A DNA stretch of 64,000 bases from Romanomermis culicivorax (Eukaryota > Nematoda > Enoplea > Mermithida > Mermithidae), in contig CAWUHX010000005.1 in the NCBI GenBank assembly GCA_963922205.1, forward strand, positions 2,515,623-2,579,622, in the 5' to 3' direction. Numbering within the stretch: the first letter of the stretch is position 1; each line of letters opens with the position of its first letter. Under the pieces are notes generated by a model that was given only the letters and a program-made list of their open reading frames with translations, was not told the origin of the DNA and did not search any database. The translations under genes were made by a program, and so were the position numbers. Below, in pieces: positions 23,490 to 36,004 of the stretch.

Positions 23490-23769
23490 CCATCAGTATC
23501 TTTCATGCCTTGTAGTATCATGAACTGTTCTAAACGTTTTCTCCATTCGCCCAAATTTTATGTTACTCCCCTGTAAATACTGTGGCTTTTGCATAAAAAT
23601 TGTTCGCCATATTGTCACCTATATTGGCTGTTCTTAAATCGTCAATCAGGGTGGGATTCACAGTGTTTTGGCTTAATTGTGTGCGAAGAGTTCCAAAATA
23701 ATCTGCAAAAAGTTCGTTGATTTGCTCTCTTACAATTTCTCCTAGGTGGTCTCGTGAATTAGGGGTCAT
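23490..23769 (-). pseudogene. gag: Gag N-terminal part of the gag-only element
   Basis: An ATG at 23769 opens a 68-codon frame. After one frameshift it continues into GEWRKRLEQFMILQGMKD, the WxxRLEQF block typical of Ty3/gypsy Gag (compare the WIERFEQYLTLQ block in the gypsy element at 43600). It stops abruptly at the TTAA where piggyBac is inserted (23482-23485). Confidence 0.7.
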
Positions 23770-23919
23770 TTTCAGTTTGTGTTTTTACAAATAGTTGTCC
23801 TACTGTAGGAGATGCTTATTGCCGTATGTGATTACTGCTTAGGGATGCCCGGATATAGGATGCACCTAGTGGGGCATGGAGTTCCAATGGTTAATGAAGG
23901 GGTACGGTCACCAAAAATA

Positions 23920-24718
23920 TGTAATGACCAGTTTCTGACTTATACTTTTACTTGCTCTTGACAACGCAGGCTTCATGGTCCTCGGGGATGCATGTAATGA
24001 CAATTTAGGATGATAATATGATAAAGGTGAACAATAAATCTATGATTGCTTTCCTCATCAATAAATACACGAATATGTTTCTTCACAAAACAAGCCTCGC
24101 TTTTACAGAAACCCTTTCATATAAAACTACATGAAATCTCGATAAAAATCTCTCTTTTTCTGGGTTTTCCTGTCTTTTATACTGATTCTCTGATCCATAG
24201 CCTCGCATCCTGGTAGGTCCCCTTCCCTCAACTGGCCTAACCAATCACTGCTTTGCTTACCTGTTTGCTTTTTTAGCCATGCCTTTTGCTTTAATTTACT
24301 CTTAATTTCCACGCTTACATGTTTTTAATCTACAGTATGCTTTGCCGCACCTATATGTTTTTAGTTTTTCATGTGTTTTTTGGTTTTCCCTGCATTCCTC
24401 CTAAATCTTGTGTCTGCGTCAGGGTTTCTGTATTTTCTACGTGGCAGGTGTGTTTACGCATCTGGGCGGAATTATTGTACCCACAGAATGTGTATTTTCA
24501 TGTGCATTATGAGGGCCAGGTACCAATGTGCAAATAATTATGTACGTCTTTAATTGGGTCAATGGTGTGTGGGATGATCAAAACAGAGTGCTTCACATAA
24601 ATTTGTGGGAATGTTTGGGTGTGAGACAATAGATTAATAATATGAATTTATAATTAATAATGAATATCACATAGTGTACATTTTATATTTACACCAATGC
24701 GTTAGCATGTACGTTACA
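23920..24718 (-). repeat. 5' LTR of the gag-only element (799 bp)
   Basis: It starts TGTAACGTACATGC and ends GGTCATTACA, giving TG...CA borders. It aligns in reverse complement along most of its length with the solo LTR at 50582-51459 (shared blocks include TATGTGATATTCAT, TTAATCTAT, CACACCCAAACATTC, GTGAAGCACT and CTGGTC(A/G)TTACA), and its first 60 bases match 18838-18901. The U3 region carries a TATA box, given as a separate entry. Confidence 0.85.
24172..24183 (-). promoter_or_regulatory. TATA box in the LTR
   Basis: The minus strand reads AGTATAAAAGAC, a good core promoter. It lies a little past the middle of the LTR, where U3 should end. Confidence 0.6.
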
Positions 24719-26334
24719 AGTCTAAACTACTTAAGAGTGATGAGAAACTATGATTCCATCAATATTTAACGTGCCAATTTGGAGGAGAATTTTTAATGAA
24801 ATTCTGTAGGAAAAGAGTGACTTTTAGTAGTAAAAGCCAGAAATGTGATAGATTTCACTAGCACAGAGGAGACATAGACTTGTATTTACTTAAGCTACAA
24901 AAAAATAGAATAATCATCAATCAAATGAAGCATTGTTTTATGCTGAACTTTTGAAATTGAATTATTTACACATCAGATAATTTGCATTCAGATTGGAGTT
25001 TACTGTAAATTTCATTATGGTTGATTATTTATTAAATTTTTGGGAACTGTTAGTGGTTTTGAAACACTAAAAAGTTAGTGGTTTTGAAACACTAATTATT
25101 TGTTTGAATATATCATGATTGAAAAATCAAACAGTTCAGTTTTCATAACTTCTGAAGGTCTGCTTATCCATCCTTTATTCAAAACTATGATTCATTGATT
25201 CGGCTTTACGTCTATTTCTATTTGTGAACTGGTTTAGGTTGTGGTACCTTGAGTACTTTCCTGTCATCTACGACTTGTGGAGTCAAATCAGTACCACAAT
25301 ATTACATTCCCCAAATGGAAATTTTATAGAGAATTTTCAGCCGAAAAATTTTAGGTTCTCCACAGATTCATCATTCACATCAGCTTTATATTTTTGAAAT
25401 GAATTCTATGATTCTGTAAGTGGAGAAAATGTTAACAAGAGGATGAATGTGAATTATCCTTCCCCCAACAAAAATTTTCGATTTTGGATCATTGGGAATA
25501 CTGGAAAAAGAATCTCTTAAACATTTGGTTTATGTTTATTTAACATTTATTTCATGTTTTTTAAACATTTATTTCATGCTTACATCATATGCATGCATAC
25601 ATGCAAAAGGTTTGAAAATAGGTGAGCTCAGTGAATTGCTCCTCTTTCTGACATTATACTTCAAAAAAGTTTTTTTTCCTAATTTTCTTAATTAAAAGTA
25701 ATGACATTTGCGATTTGAGCTTGAATAGAGCCCAAAAGTTTGATGAGAACTCTGTTTTGGTGTGAAAGTTGGCTTTTCTGCTCTAAATTCTAATTAAATG
25801 ACACATTTTTGGGTTAAAAATCTGTAAGTATTAAAACAGTAAAAAACACTGGGTTCAAAAAATCTTGTAGTTTTGTGAATTCGAGTATTAAGAAGCCTAA
25901 GCAGAATAATTCTGAGTGTTACATTCGAGATAATGTATTTGCCAATGCTAAATGTCATCCCATAGCCACTTGCTATAGCATATGGATAGGTAGATTTTTA
26001 ACTTGGTCGTCATAAAATCCAGTAGTTTAGAATTGTTTACTATCCTACCCAATGATGGTTTACATTGAATAAAAACATTGGCTACAGGTTCCACAGCCCT
26101 AATCATAATAGGCAAATTGTACATTTTTTTCAAGACTCATGTTTAGGCTGGAAACAATTCATTTGGCATCACAAAAATTTGTGTTTTTAATGGATGAAAC
26201 TGGATGGCTGGTGCATTCTTTTACAGTATTTTACAGTATGTCAAAACATTGTTCTGCAAATGCAAAATGCACTGATGTAGACTAGCAACATTCAATCTAG
26301 TTTTATGGAAACAAGCCAGGTTCATTGGGGTGTA
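24719..26334 (+). other. No gene recognised
   Basis: AT-rich sequence. A short direct repeat, TTAGTGGTTTTGAAACACTAA, occurs twice at about 25049-25094. No coding frame is supported. Confidence 0.4.
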
Positions 26335-27240
26335 GTCAATTGCACCCTTTTTATATGGGCTTTTGCCAATTGCATCAATCCAAATGGGCCACATGTCATA
26401 TGCACTATAAGCAAATGTGCCCTGTGTTAAATGGGCCATTTGCAAATGGGCATTGTTCATCTCAGCCATAATTCTAATTGGACACTGAAAACATAGTATC
26501 AAACGAGAAATGCAGTTATTCTTGAAGACCACACAAACTAGGCAAAAACAACATTGTAACTTATTATGCAGTCATACAGGACCACACAGATAATCACATG
26601 ACCAGAGTTGAAAATTACCAAATTTGGAACAGTAGAATTTTTTACACTCAATCAACGGTACGATAAGGGTCAAATTAATGCTATTGATTTAATGACCACT
26701 ATAGCTTATAATCTGGCTGACCCATTGGCGTCTATGCATTTGTGTCTTGCTCATTTTGACTTTCCAACTCAAGTGGTAAGATTTTGAGAAAATGTTTAGT
26801 TTTGCTGCTTCTAAACAAATTTGAAGTATGAAGCTACTGGGTGCAGGATTATCTGATCATAGAATCATGATCAGATCATAGAATCATGATCAGATCATAG
26901 AATCATGATCGGATCATGAAATCATGATCATATCATAGAATCATTTCCAGTACCTAAACTGTGATATAGACACAGCAAAAACACATAGCCAAAAATTTTC
27001 GGATTGGAAAAATTTTCTATAAAAATGCTTCCTAAACAATTTCTGGAGACAATAGTCATCTTTGTCACTTTTTTCATTACTGGTGCATCCACTGCCTTTC
27101 TATGATGAATTAAAACACAAAGGCGGCACATTTGCAAAAAGCCCAATTGCAGTTGGTGCATTATACACATGGCCCATATAAAAATGGCGCACTTGAAAAT
27201 GGGCACAATTGGCTAGGGCGAAAATGGGAAAGGGCAATTG
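26335..27240 (+). repeat. Degenerate inverted repeat rich in AAATGGGC/GCCCATTT motifs
   Basis: 26335-26470 carries several GGGCC-type motifs (AAATGGGCCA, AAATGGGCA, TATATGGGC, GCAAATGTGCC). In reverse complement similar motifs recur at 27120-27240 (ATATGGGCCA, TTGGGCTTTTTGCAAATGTGCC). The arms may be the ends of an old DNA transposon of about 0.9 kb; no transposase is visible between them. Confidence 0.4.
26855..26944 (+). repeat. 19-bp minisatellite, 4.7 copies
   Basis: The unit GATCATAGAATCATGATCA is repeated head to tail from 26855 with few mismatches. Each unit contains the palindromes TGATCA and ATCATGAT, so the array can fold into hairpins. Confidence 0.9.
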
Positions 27241-28517
27241 AAACTGGTGCAAATGGCTACAAACCGGTTCATTGTCCATGTTTTTGGTTGGCTGAATCAC
27301 TTGATTTCAATTCTAATGTGAAAGTCTGGCATCAACTCAAAGATCATTTGTGATAGCATGGAAAACCATGTAAATTGAATGAACTCATTGCAGGCATAAT
27401 GAATCTTTAGTCTACTCAGATGACAAAACAAGATGAGATAAAACAAGATGAGATAAATAAGGGCATACCATGGATCACTCAAATTGTAGTTTCATGTTTC
27501 TATTTTTTACCTTGTTTTTGTGTAGATGCACCATTATAGAGCACAAAAATTTTGTTATTGTACAGTATACTTACTACATAATTTCAAAAAAAACAAAGCA
27601 CACAATATTTGTTTCACTCATTAACACAATGGAAGCCATTTTTCAGGAGCACAGTTACTCATGCCTGTATCAATTGTCACTCAATCCTATTTGGGAATTG
27701 TGATGTATAAGAACAATGAAATTACTGAAAATTTTGAATGTAAAAATATTAGTGGCGAATTCCCTCCCCCCTTTCCCAAAATATGGGCCTGTCTCCTGGC
27801 AACTGTCAATGACAGGTATGATTGATGCAAGAAAAAACACTGCCAGAAAGTAAAGTTCTTAATTGCTTCTAAAAAACTAACTTAAAGTTTCTTAAACTTT
27901 GGTGTCTCACTTAGCACTTCATTATGGGAAGGCAAAGGCTCAGAAATGACAGAATTTAAAGTTCCTGAACTGCCCAAGCTATAAGTGTTTAAAGTCTTTT
28001 GTATCTGGCTCATCATGGAATCAACTATGGTATGAAGTTTCACACTGATGATAAAATGCTTCAACAAAAATTTGGTTAACCTACAGTAAGACATCCAGGC
28101 AAGAGAATTAGAATTCATCATGGTACTTCATGTGGAAAATAACACATTGCATGTTTCCTTCTAGGCCACCCTATTTGTTACAATAATAAAGTTTTTACAT
28201 TGAGCCTGTGAAGGGTTTGAACACAATCTTTTGAAGAAAGGAGGTACAGTAAGCCTTCTACAGTAAGATCTGCAAACTGGAGAACCTAAACTCACTAATA
28301 CCCCATGAAGTGAAAACTAACTTAGTGGATAAATATTTCATGCCAAGCCACAATGCTACAGTATACCACAAAATGAGAATCTGGAACATTGTATTCTGCA
28401 GAATGAAGTTATGTTATTTGCATGAGGTGGAAATGTTGAACACAGTTTTTTAGAAAACTGGCTTACAGAGTATAATATTGCATGAATATTTGAAGCATAA
28501 TTTTCTACAGAATGCAG
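27241..28517 (+). other. No gene recognised
   Basis: AT-rich. A minus-strand frame of 79 codons at 28121-27882 has no recognisable motif and may be chance. TACAGTA-type motifs recur from here to about 29400. Confidence 0.3.
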
Positions 28518-28714
28518 GGCACTACTGTGCGAGGTGCACACCCACCTTATAGCGTGTGTAGTACTAAGTAGGCTTAGGCTTAGGCTTAGGCTCACCTAAG
28601 CCTAAGCCTATGCCTACTTTTATTACTATACTTGAGGTCTGGAACCCCCTTACTGTATCTATACTTAGTACTACACACACTATAAGGTGGGTGTGCACCT
28701 CGCGCAGTAGTACT
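28518..28714. mobile_element. 197-bp palindromic MITE with TTAGGC-type repeats at its centre, 8-bp target duplication
   Basis: 50-bp arms at 28521-28570 and 28662-28711 are near-perfect inverted repeats (ACTACTGTGCGAGGTGCACA on the left). The centre holds three to four TTAGGC units (28569-28592) followed by the inverse (CTAAGC units, to about 28616). GAATGCAG flanks the element at 28510-28517 and 28715-28722, each three bases from its arm. An 8-bp duplication is typical of hAT and a few other superfamilies. Confidence 0.75.
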
Positions 28715-28765
28715 GAATGCAGTCATAGTTTATTACTCAACAAAAGAGTTTAAACATACTTCTCT

Positions 28766-29860
28766 TCAGAATGCAACTACAGTAAACCACATACAGTAAG
28801 ACTTGTAGTAAAAAATTAACTTGTTGCAAGGGCAGTTATTTACATTTTGGTCATATTTGTCACTGTAATTGAACAGTAATTGTTCACCGATGCAAACCTC
28901 CATATTTGCAACAAACAAGAGGACCAGGGTGCCATTGTCAACATGCTTCATCATATGTTTCACATTGGCGTGGAATTTGCAATGGTTGAGAAGCAGACTT
29001 ATCAAATGGTATTCAGCTGAAGCATTGATGGAGAATTGGATGCTGCGCAACACAGAGTCCATTTGACAGCTGTGGGAAAATTAGGTTTATGATAAAAGCA
29101 AGTAAGGATACAGCAGATACCAAACCTCATTAATGTTTACTGTAAACCAGTGTTTGGTTACTGTAAATCAAGATTCAATAATAAGTTTCTTATTTAAACC
29201 TGAAATGTGCATAGTCAAAATCACAAAACAGAATTGATTGGTGTTTGATTAATGTTGAGCATTTGGGAAAGGGAATTCTTTTTTTGAGATAATTATGTTA
29301 AAGTCAACAAATTACACGTGCAAGTCAAAACTTTTAACCCTAAAATGATAGCTACAGTAACCATACTGTATATTTTTGTGAAAAAATCTTACTTAGCTTC
29401 TCAACCTTCTTCTTTTTCATTGACCGAAGATGCAACCATCTGGATGAAAGGCCTATTTCCATCAAATATTTATTGTAATTCGCCACAACAGCACCTTTAG
29501 CAATTTTTGTGAGGGCAAATTGGCTGTGCCCAACATAGACTATTTGGCAAACATACAGGTTCATCCTATTTTGATCATTGCACATTCACTTCAATTTGTC
29601 ATCTACAAATTTATGAATAAGCACTAATGCGGAACACAATTGTTGCCATTCACCTGTTTGGAAAAAATTAGTTTTCTACAAGTTGACAAACTGAGACAAT
29701 AATTTGGATGTGGGCAACACCACTGAGTGACACTTTTATGAATGCAGTCGTTGATTTTAAAATCGGAGCCTAATCTACTATTTATTTCACAGTGAAATTT
29801 CAACTCAGTGATTCTCCTGATTGTAAAAGAGTGGGAAAACTGTGATGGAAATTGAGGCAA
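28766..29860 (-). pseudogene. SET-domain protein fragment (lysine methyltransferase-like)
   Basis: On the minus strand, a Cys-rich stretch (29860-29624, NGNNCVPH at its end) is followed by a SET N-terminal block with QFALTKIAKGAVVANY (about 29530). After a probable intron (acceptor CCCACAG near 29081) comes the SET C-terminal block with LLNHCKFHANVKHMM and GEQLLFNYSDKY (29062-28766). NHxC-type and GEQLxxxY motifs are those of the SET catalytic core. Stops and gaps between blocks suggest a pseudogene or an unresolved exon structure. Substrate cannot be told. Confidence 0.55.
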
Positions 29861-32800
29861 GGTTGAGCATTACTTCCCCAAGTGTCAATGTAGAGAGAAA
29901 ATTGAAAAAAAACCTTGTAAAACAAAATGATGAAAACTGATCTCAATTATCCAATATATTTTCCTACCCTACAAAAATTTTCTTCTTCAAAAAGTTTACT
30001 GGCATCATTTGTGATGGATGAAACTACAATCTCAATGAATGACTGGTGCTCAATTATCTTGAACGCAGTAACCCACTGATTTCCAATTTTTGACTTCTGA
30101 TAATTTTGATTTCACAAATATACAAAAATCATCTGCCAATTTTTTGGTTTGTTTGTTTTAATTTTTTTACTCTTCTGATTTTTTCTTCTTCTTGAAAATT
30201 GCTGTACCTTCATTTTCACATTTTTTGTGTGACCCTATAAAATTTGAAAATTGGTTCAAAATTTCCATTACATAACACTTTTTTTAGAGCCAAAAATTGA
30301 CCAGAAAAGATGTCGAAATAGAAAAACTTTATTGCTATAATCTCTAGATTTTCTGGAAAAAGCTAGACAAAAAAAATTATAAAAAACCAGGATTCGAATA
30401 TAATTGTAAATTGGAGACAAAAAATGCGCAGAACAAAACCATAAAAATTTAAAATAGAAAAAAAACAGAGAATAAGCTCACCTTGTGGTTTGATTTTGAG
30501 CCATAAAGCAACAATTTGGGGCAGCATTTTTTGTAACAGAAAGAAACAAAAATTTCAAAATAGGAAAATCCAAAGAATATTCACCATAGAAGAAGAAACT
30601 TTAAAAGGGATAGTATAAAAGGGACATACATGTAAAAGGAACAACTATTTGATAGGGCAGAAATTTTAAAAATTGTAGAATATCTACTAAATTTCACATT
30701 TAAATGGTAACATGTATCATTAAAAATAAAACTCCAAGTAGAGTGTGAATCTTCATCAATTTGAATTTAAAAAACTGCACTCAAAATCATTTATTTCGAC
30801 CCACCTAGGCTGAAAGATAATTCAGTTTTTCTCCCTTGGCCAACCCTATGGCCAAAGAGAGTAGTGTGCCCATTTTTTTTTATCACCACATCCATTCAGA
30901 TGTACACAGCTGGCATCGAAAAACTTGGGTGATGAAATTCATTAAAGAAATCTATGACATTAAAATTTTTATTGTGTTTCGATTTTCATACGGCCAGACA
31001 CCGACAATATTTTCAAAATCCCTAAAATAATTGACAATTTCACAAACCAAAACATACAGAAATTTTCAAATGTAGTAATAAATACACACTTATGTCATTT
31101 ATAAACTGAAACAAAACTTGCTTCACATTGATCAAGATGAAAAAATATGCATAAGTTTCTGATCTCTTCCCAAAATTATGAAATTCAGCCCTTTGCAACC
31201 TGAGATCAGTTAGTTGTAATGTTATTGACATTCAATAAAATATGATGCATTGAAAAGCTTGGTTTTCTAGACTGTTTGTTGCAACTACATCACTATACCC
31301 TAGAGTGCAGTTGCTGGTAAAAGGTAAAACACCAGAAACTACCACCCAAATGTTGAATTTGTGACTTATGGTGTTTGCAAGTACAATCAGGTTCCTTGCT
31401 AACTGCTAAGAAATTCATAGTGTGTTCTTTAGAACAACAAATATGCAGAATATTTTGCAGTCTTTAGTGCATTGTGATTACAATATTGATTCACTATATT
31501 ATCTGTCATTATTGAATTGTCAATCTCAATGTGAATGATCATAGTCTTTGATCCTTATTGGTTTGATAAATTTTGTAGGCAAGCTTGGAATGCCACTTGT
31601 AGGAGTCAACTCAGCCCAGTTTTGTCTCATCAAAAAGAAGTGGATCTGTTACATTAATGAAGGAGGAAGTCCAACAGTTCGTGCTTATCAGGCAGATGCA
31701 ACAATGGGAAATGTGGCCTCAACAAGGCAGCAAAAGCACCTCCAGAATAAGGTGGGCATTTAAATCAACAGAGTACTGTAAGGCCTACCTTTCTGGCTAG
31801 AGGAAAATAGGCACAAGTCTACCTGCATGAATGTTGAGAAAAGAAAAAAGAATAGGATGATTAATGGCTAATGTTTGACTTTTTAGTTGTATGTTCTACT
31901 GGTTCTTGCAGATTTGTCAAGGATTTTGCAGTCAGACTCGAAGAAATTCAGATTGGATGAATAAGAATATCCTGATGAGCAATATAATTAGGTAGGGTGG
32001 ATCACTTCATGAATTATCAATTAGAAGTGGCACAAGGTTCATGAACTCATAGAAGTTTGAATGTAGAATGGTGAGTAGGATTATGAGGAATAAGGGGGTA
32101 TAAAGTAAATATCTCTCCCATCATAAGTGACGCCAGCGTGATGTCAGTTTCTTTTAATTATGGCGGTCATCAAAACTATAGTGTTAATGATAAATGTATT
32201 GAACTGGGTAACCATGGGTTTACATTAGGGTGATAAGTAGTTTGAGCTTTTCTGACATTCAAGATTTTGTGCAAGTCTTACATCAGCTTAGGAGTAAAGT
32301 AAATTCCTTGATTGCAGAGCTGAAATTGATGACTATCCTGTTGTAAAAGGACTTTATTAAAGAAAAATTACAAAATAGTCATCATTTGTTATTCTGTGAA
32401 TGAACCTTGAAAAACAATCATATAGGCACAGGAACCACCACCATCAGAATGCTAGGAAGTGGATCAGGATTTTTTTGGGTATACTTTTTCATCTGGGCAT
32501 TTTTAAACAACAGCATAGATATAGTCTCTCATGTTGGTGATTTACCAAGCTCCGCCCAGTGATACCTGCCAATTTTATCATTCCTCCATCGAGTGAAAAT
32601 TTGTAGAAAACTGGAAATTGATGTGTTTATAGTGTGTGCAGTTTATACTTACAGCTTCATAGTGGTCATCTGGATATGTTATTATTTAAACAGCACAAAA
32701 AAGGCTTCTTGGGGAAATTTTAGAAGTTTTACATTTCACAACAATCATTGCCTCAAATGACATCACCACAAAAAATTCAGCTATTTTACTGTAAGACTGC

Positions 32801-35800
32801 TGTATAATTCAACAACAAAAAACTAATAGCTTTGGAGCATATAGCTTGAACTGAGAGTGTTTTGGCCAAAAAGTATTGTTCTACATCTGAACAGCACAAA
32901 AAAGTCGTCAAGTATATGGCCCATTATGGGAGTGAACCTCCCTTGCATGTCATTTTATTGATGAATCGTGAAGTAATGACTTGCAGGTTGCTAATGGTGA
33001 AGTACATACACACAGGACCGATTTACCAATGAGCAGATGAGTTGCCCTTATTTGGCACAGCATCAATTGAGAGCCACCAGCAATTTTTGGGATTGAGCTC
33101 AGCAGAAAAAATAGTGGAAGGACAAAGATACCACATTTCTATCCCAACATCAATCTTGCCTGTTACCTGTTATTGTTCTTATTTGGAACTCAAGGCCACA
33201 AATACAAAATATCATAAGCTGATCCCAAAAAAAACCTAACAATAATTTGGCTGCCCAATTTGATGCTGGCAAAGAAGGCTGCACTAAAAGAGCATCACAA
33301 ATATCTAAAGTACTTATAATATTCATTGAGTTGACTTGATTCAAATGTTGAGCTGCAAGTTAAAACACATTGTGGATAAATTCAAGGACTGTGAAATCTC
33401 AATAATTGTCAATCTAATATGAATCCTTGGGGCAAGTAAGTTATTGGTAGAGATTTAGCCTTTTTGTCATGTGATCATTATTTCAGACATTTTATTGAAC
33501 ACTCTGAGTATAATTATTGAGGCCTCTGTGATAGACAGCACTCTGTTACAACTGATTTCTTTCCGATTCATCAGTGAAGCTACACCTACAGGCTGTGATG
33601 AAGTTACCATCTTCCTGCAGGGATGAGTGAATTAAATATATAATTGTTGTTGGTCTTCAGTGATACATGGTAAAACATTCTTACCTGATCAGCAAGCTTT
33701 AAGGTTTAGTTTGACAGTTTAAGAGCTCCTGTTCTTGAACAACCTTCCCAGACCCTATCCAACCCGACCTTTGACCTGACCCCACTTCTTGGACCGGACC
33801 CAACTTGTTTCCAAAAAGCTCGATACCACTGGGGGTCTATTAGAAACAGACCATGTGACTGATGATATCACAATGAACTCAAGGGGCCAGGCTATACTAC
33901 TGACATCGTATTCTCTTTCTCCCTATGAAGATGATGTTTCAGTACTCATGCACCTCATGTCCCATCAAATTTTTTGAAAGCTTTTTAACCATCAAGGTAT
34001 ATACTACATATAAGTATAGGCAATAAATGCTAGTTTTTCAACTTGTGAGGTGCAAGTCTCCCCACAATCATCTTATACACAAAGAAATATTTGTGACACC
34101 AAATGTATCAAAATGTATAGTTGGATCAGCAAACTAGTAAATGCAGAAAAAAGCACCCATCCTTGTGGACTTTTTGCACAGCTATCAGAGTAAATTTTCC
34201 TGATGAGGTTGTGCCTAACACTGATGTATATGTGATGTGCTTCCCTTTCTCCGCCTAAGCCTAAAAGTTGTATTATGGGGTAGACGGTCATCTTAAAACT
34301 AATATCAGTTTATACTATCTCATACTTTGCCTATACATGCTCATTGCACATATCACCTGTGCAGTCTATACCTATTTGTTGTACCTTACAGGTTAAAAAA
34401 CTTGAATAAAATTTGATAGGTCATAAAGTCAATAAGTGCTGAACATTCTATAGGACTTGACAATCTTAACTTTCTGTAAATTGAAATGTGACATTTATAA
34501 CTTTTTTGATCAAATACAGTAATTTTGAATAACTAAATTCTATAATTTTGACTATTTTTTTTAATAATTAGAATATTCATCCAAAATTATCATCCAGTAT
34601 AGTTAATGAACAAAATAATTTCTTTCCGTGGAAAAATTGCCTTGTTGAAGCTTTTCTTGGCCACAGTAAGTCTATGAATACAGATTTTTAGTCTCCTCTT
34701 TTGTGGAATTGCTCGTTTTTGGCTGGACAAGCTGCATTTTCTCACCAAAAATAAATATATGAAAGGATACATTTTTCCGAAATTTAAAGATGAAAAGCCA
34801 TCAGTTTCTGATGAATAGTGCAGTTGTGACTCTTCTATTAAGTAAAGCTGACTATTCTGCACCATAAACAAGATAGAATCGATGGATTCAAACATTGTCA
34901 TCAAACTGATGTGTATTTTTGTTCATTTGGCTCAAAAACAAATACTTCTGTAAAGATGGTATTTTTGGTCATTTTTCCTCATCCAGATTTTCAGTCTCTA
35001 TGATCGTCACTATCATCTACTTATTGGGCATTGCAAAGAGGATGATTAATCAACTTCGTTTCTGAAACATCCTGGTCTCATTTCTTCAAGCTTGTATAAA
35101 ATTCGAAAAATTCCTCTACACTGAATTTTGAACCATTATTTTATACCCAATTCAAGAGTTAAATCACAGAGTTGTTCCTTTATTAACCTTAGATGTCTTC
35201 TCATTTCATGATTGAGAAGCCTCCACATGGATAAATAATTCTTGAACTTCTGTACCCTAGAATGCTGGAAAATTAATGTATTTGTAGTGTGCATGCTCTA
35301 GAAACACAGGGTGAAAATTTTGCAAGGAGAGTGTCCTTGGACTATTTATACAAGGGGCTGGGGAGGGGATCGGCAAAAAAATGGCAAGCATGCTTTTCAT
35401 ACAAAATATGCTTAAAAATAATCTAAAAACAGTCCTGGAAAAAGTTGAGGAAGTGCTTGACGTTTTTTTCAGATGCCAAGTGATGTCCAGGGTCTCAGGT
35501 AGGAGGTTTAACCTCCCCTACGTGACCTACTGGCATGTATGGGGTACTATTTGCCAAATGTTGCATTCTGCGTCTAGAGATGCTATTTTTGAAGCAGCAC
35601 AAAACTCCGTGGACACTCAGACTGCAGGTTATGTGTCTCACCTCCAGATGTTAGTTTGATTCAAGCCAATATTCCCTTGGTTTTGGTTGTCTGTCCCCTA
35701 TGTTTTCACACTAATTTGTTTTCATTTGCTACAAGGATTGCAATTTAATACTCCTGCACCTTATAACAGGGACCAATGAAGCCAAAAGATACTAAGTTCC

Positions 35801-35960
35801 CAAAAAGTTCCACTGATGACAACTCAGTAATCAGCCCCCATGAAGGATTATGAAATGTATATTTTCCATCTATAGTTGCATGGTGACCATCTTGTGGCCC
35901 TGCTATATTCAGAAAGAGCACAAAATTAGCTTTTGTGTGTAGGTGATTCTAAAGGTCTGC
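29861..35960 (+). other. Long non-coding stretch, nothing recognised
   Basis: About 6 kb of AT-rich sequence with only short frames of no recognisable content on either strand. Some pyrimidine-rich and poly(A) runs. It probably consists of old, unrecognisable repeats and intergenic or intronic DNA. Confidence 0.4.
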
Positions 35961-36004
35961 GAGTAAGCTATGCCCTAGATTTGAGTAAGCTATGCCCTAG
36001 ATTT
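35961..36004 (+). repeat. 22-bp perfect tandem duplication
   Basis: GAGTAAGCTATGCCCTAGAT plus TT is repeated twice without mismatch. A recent slippage event inside non-coding sequence. Confidence 0.9.

Larger units (their letters stand above)
18838..24718 (-). mobile_element. LTR retroelement with gag but no pol, interrupted by piggyBac
   Basis: Read on the minus strand the order is: a full 5' LTR (24718-23920), a PBS-like TTTTTGGTGACC just inside it, a Gag reading frame from 23769, a purine tract at 18915-18902, and only the first 60 or so bases of a 3' LTR (18901-18838). No protease, RT, RNase H or integrase motif is found between gag and the purine tract. It therefore resembles gag-only (TR-GAG-like) elements that depend on another element for reverse transcription and integration, or an old deletion product. 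A 2710-bp piggyBac copy sits inside gag. A solo LTR of this family occurs at 50582-51459. Confidence 0.75.

Noticed and set aside
26855-26944. CRISPR-like array
   Set aside because: The 19-bp units are directly adjacent with no unique spacers.
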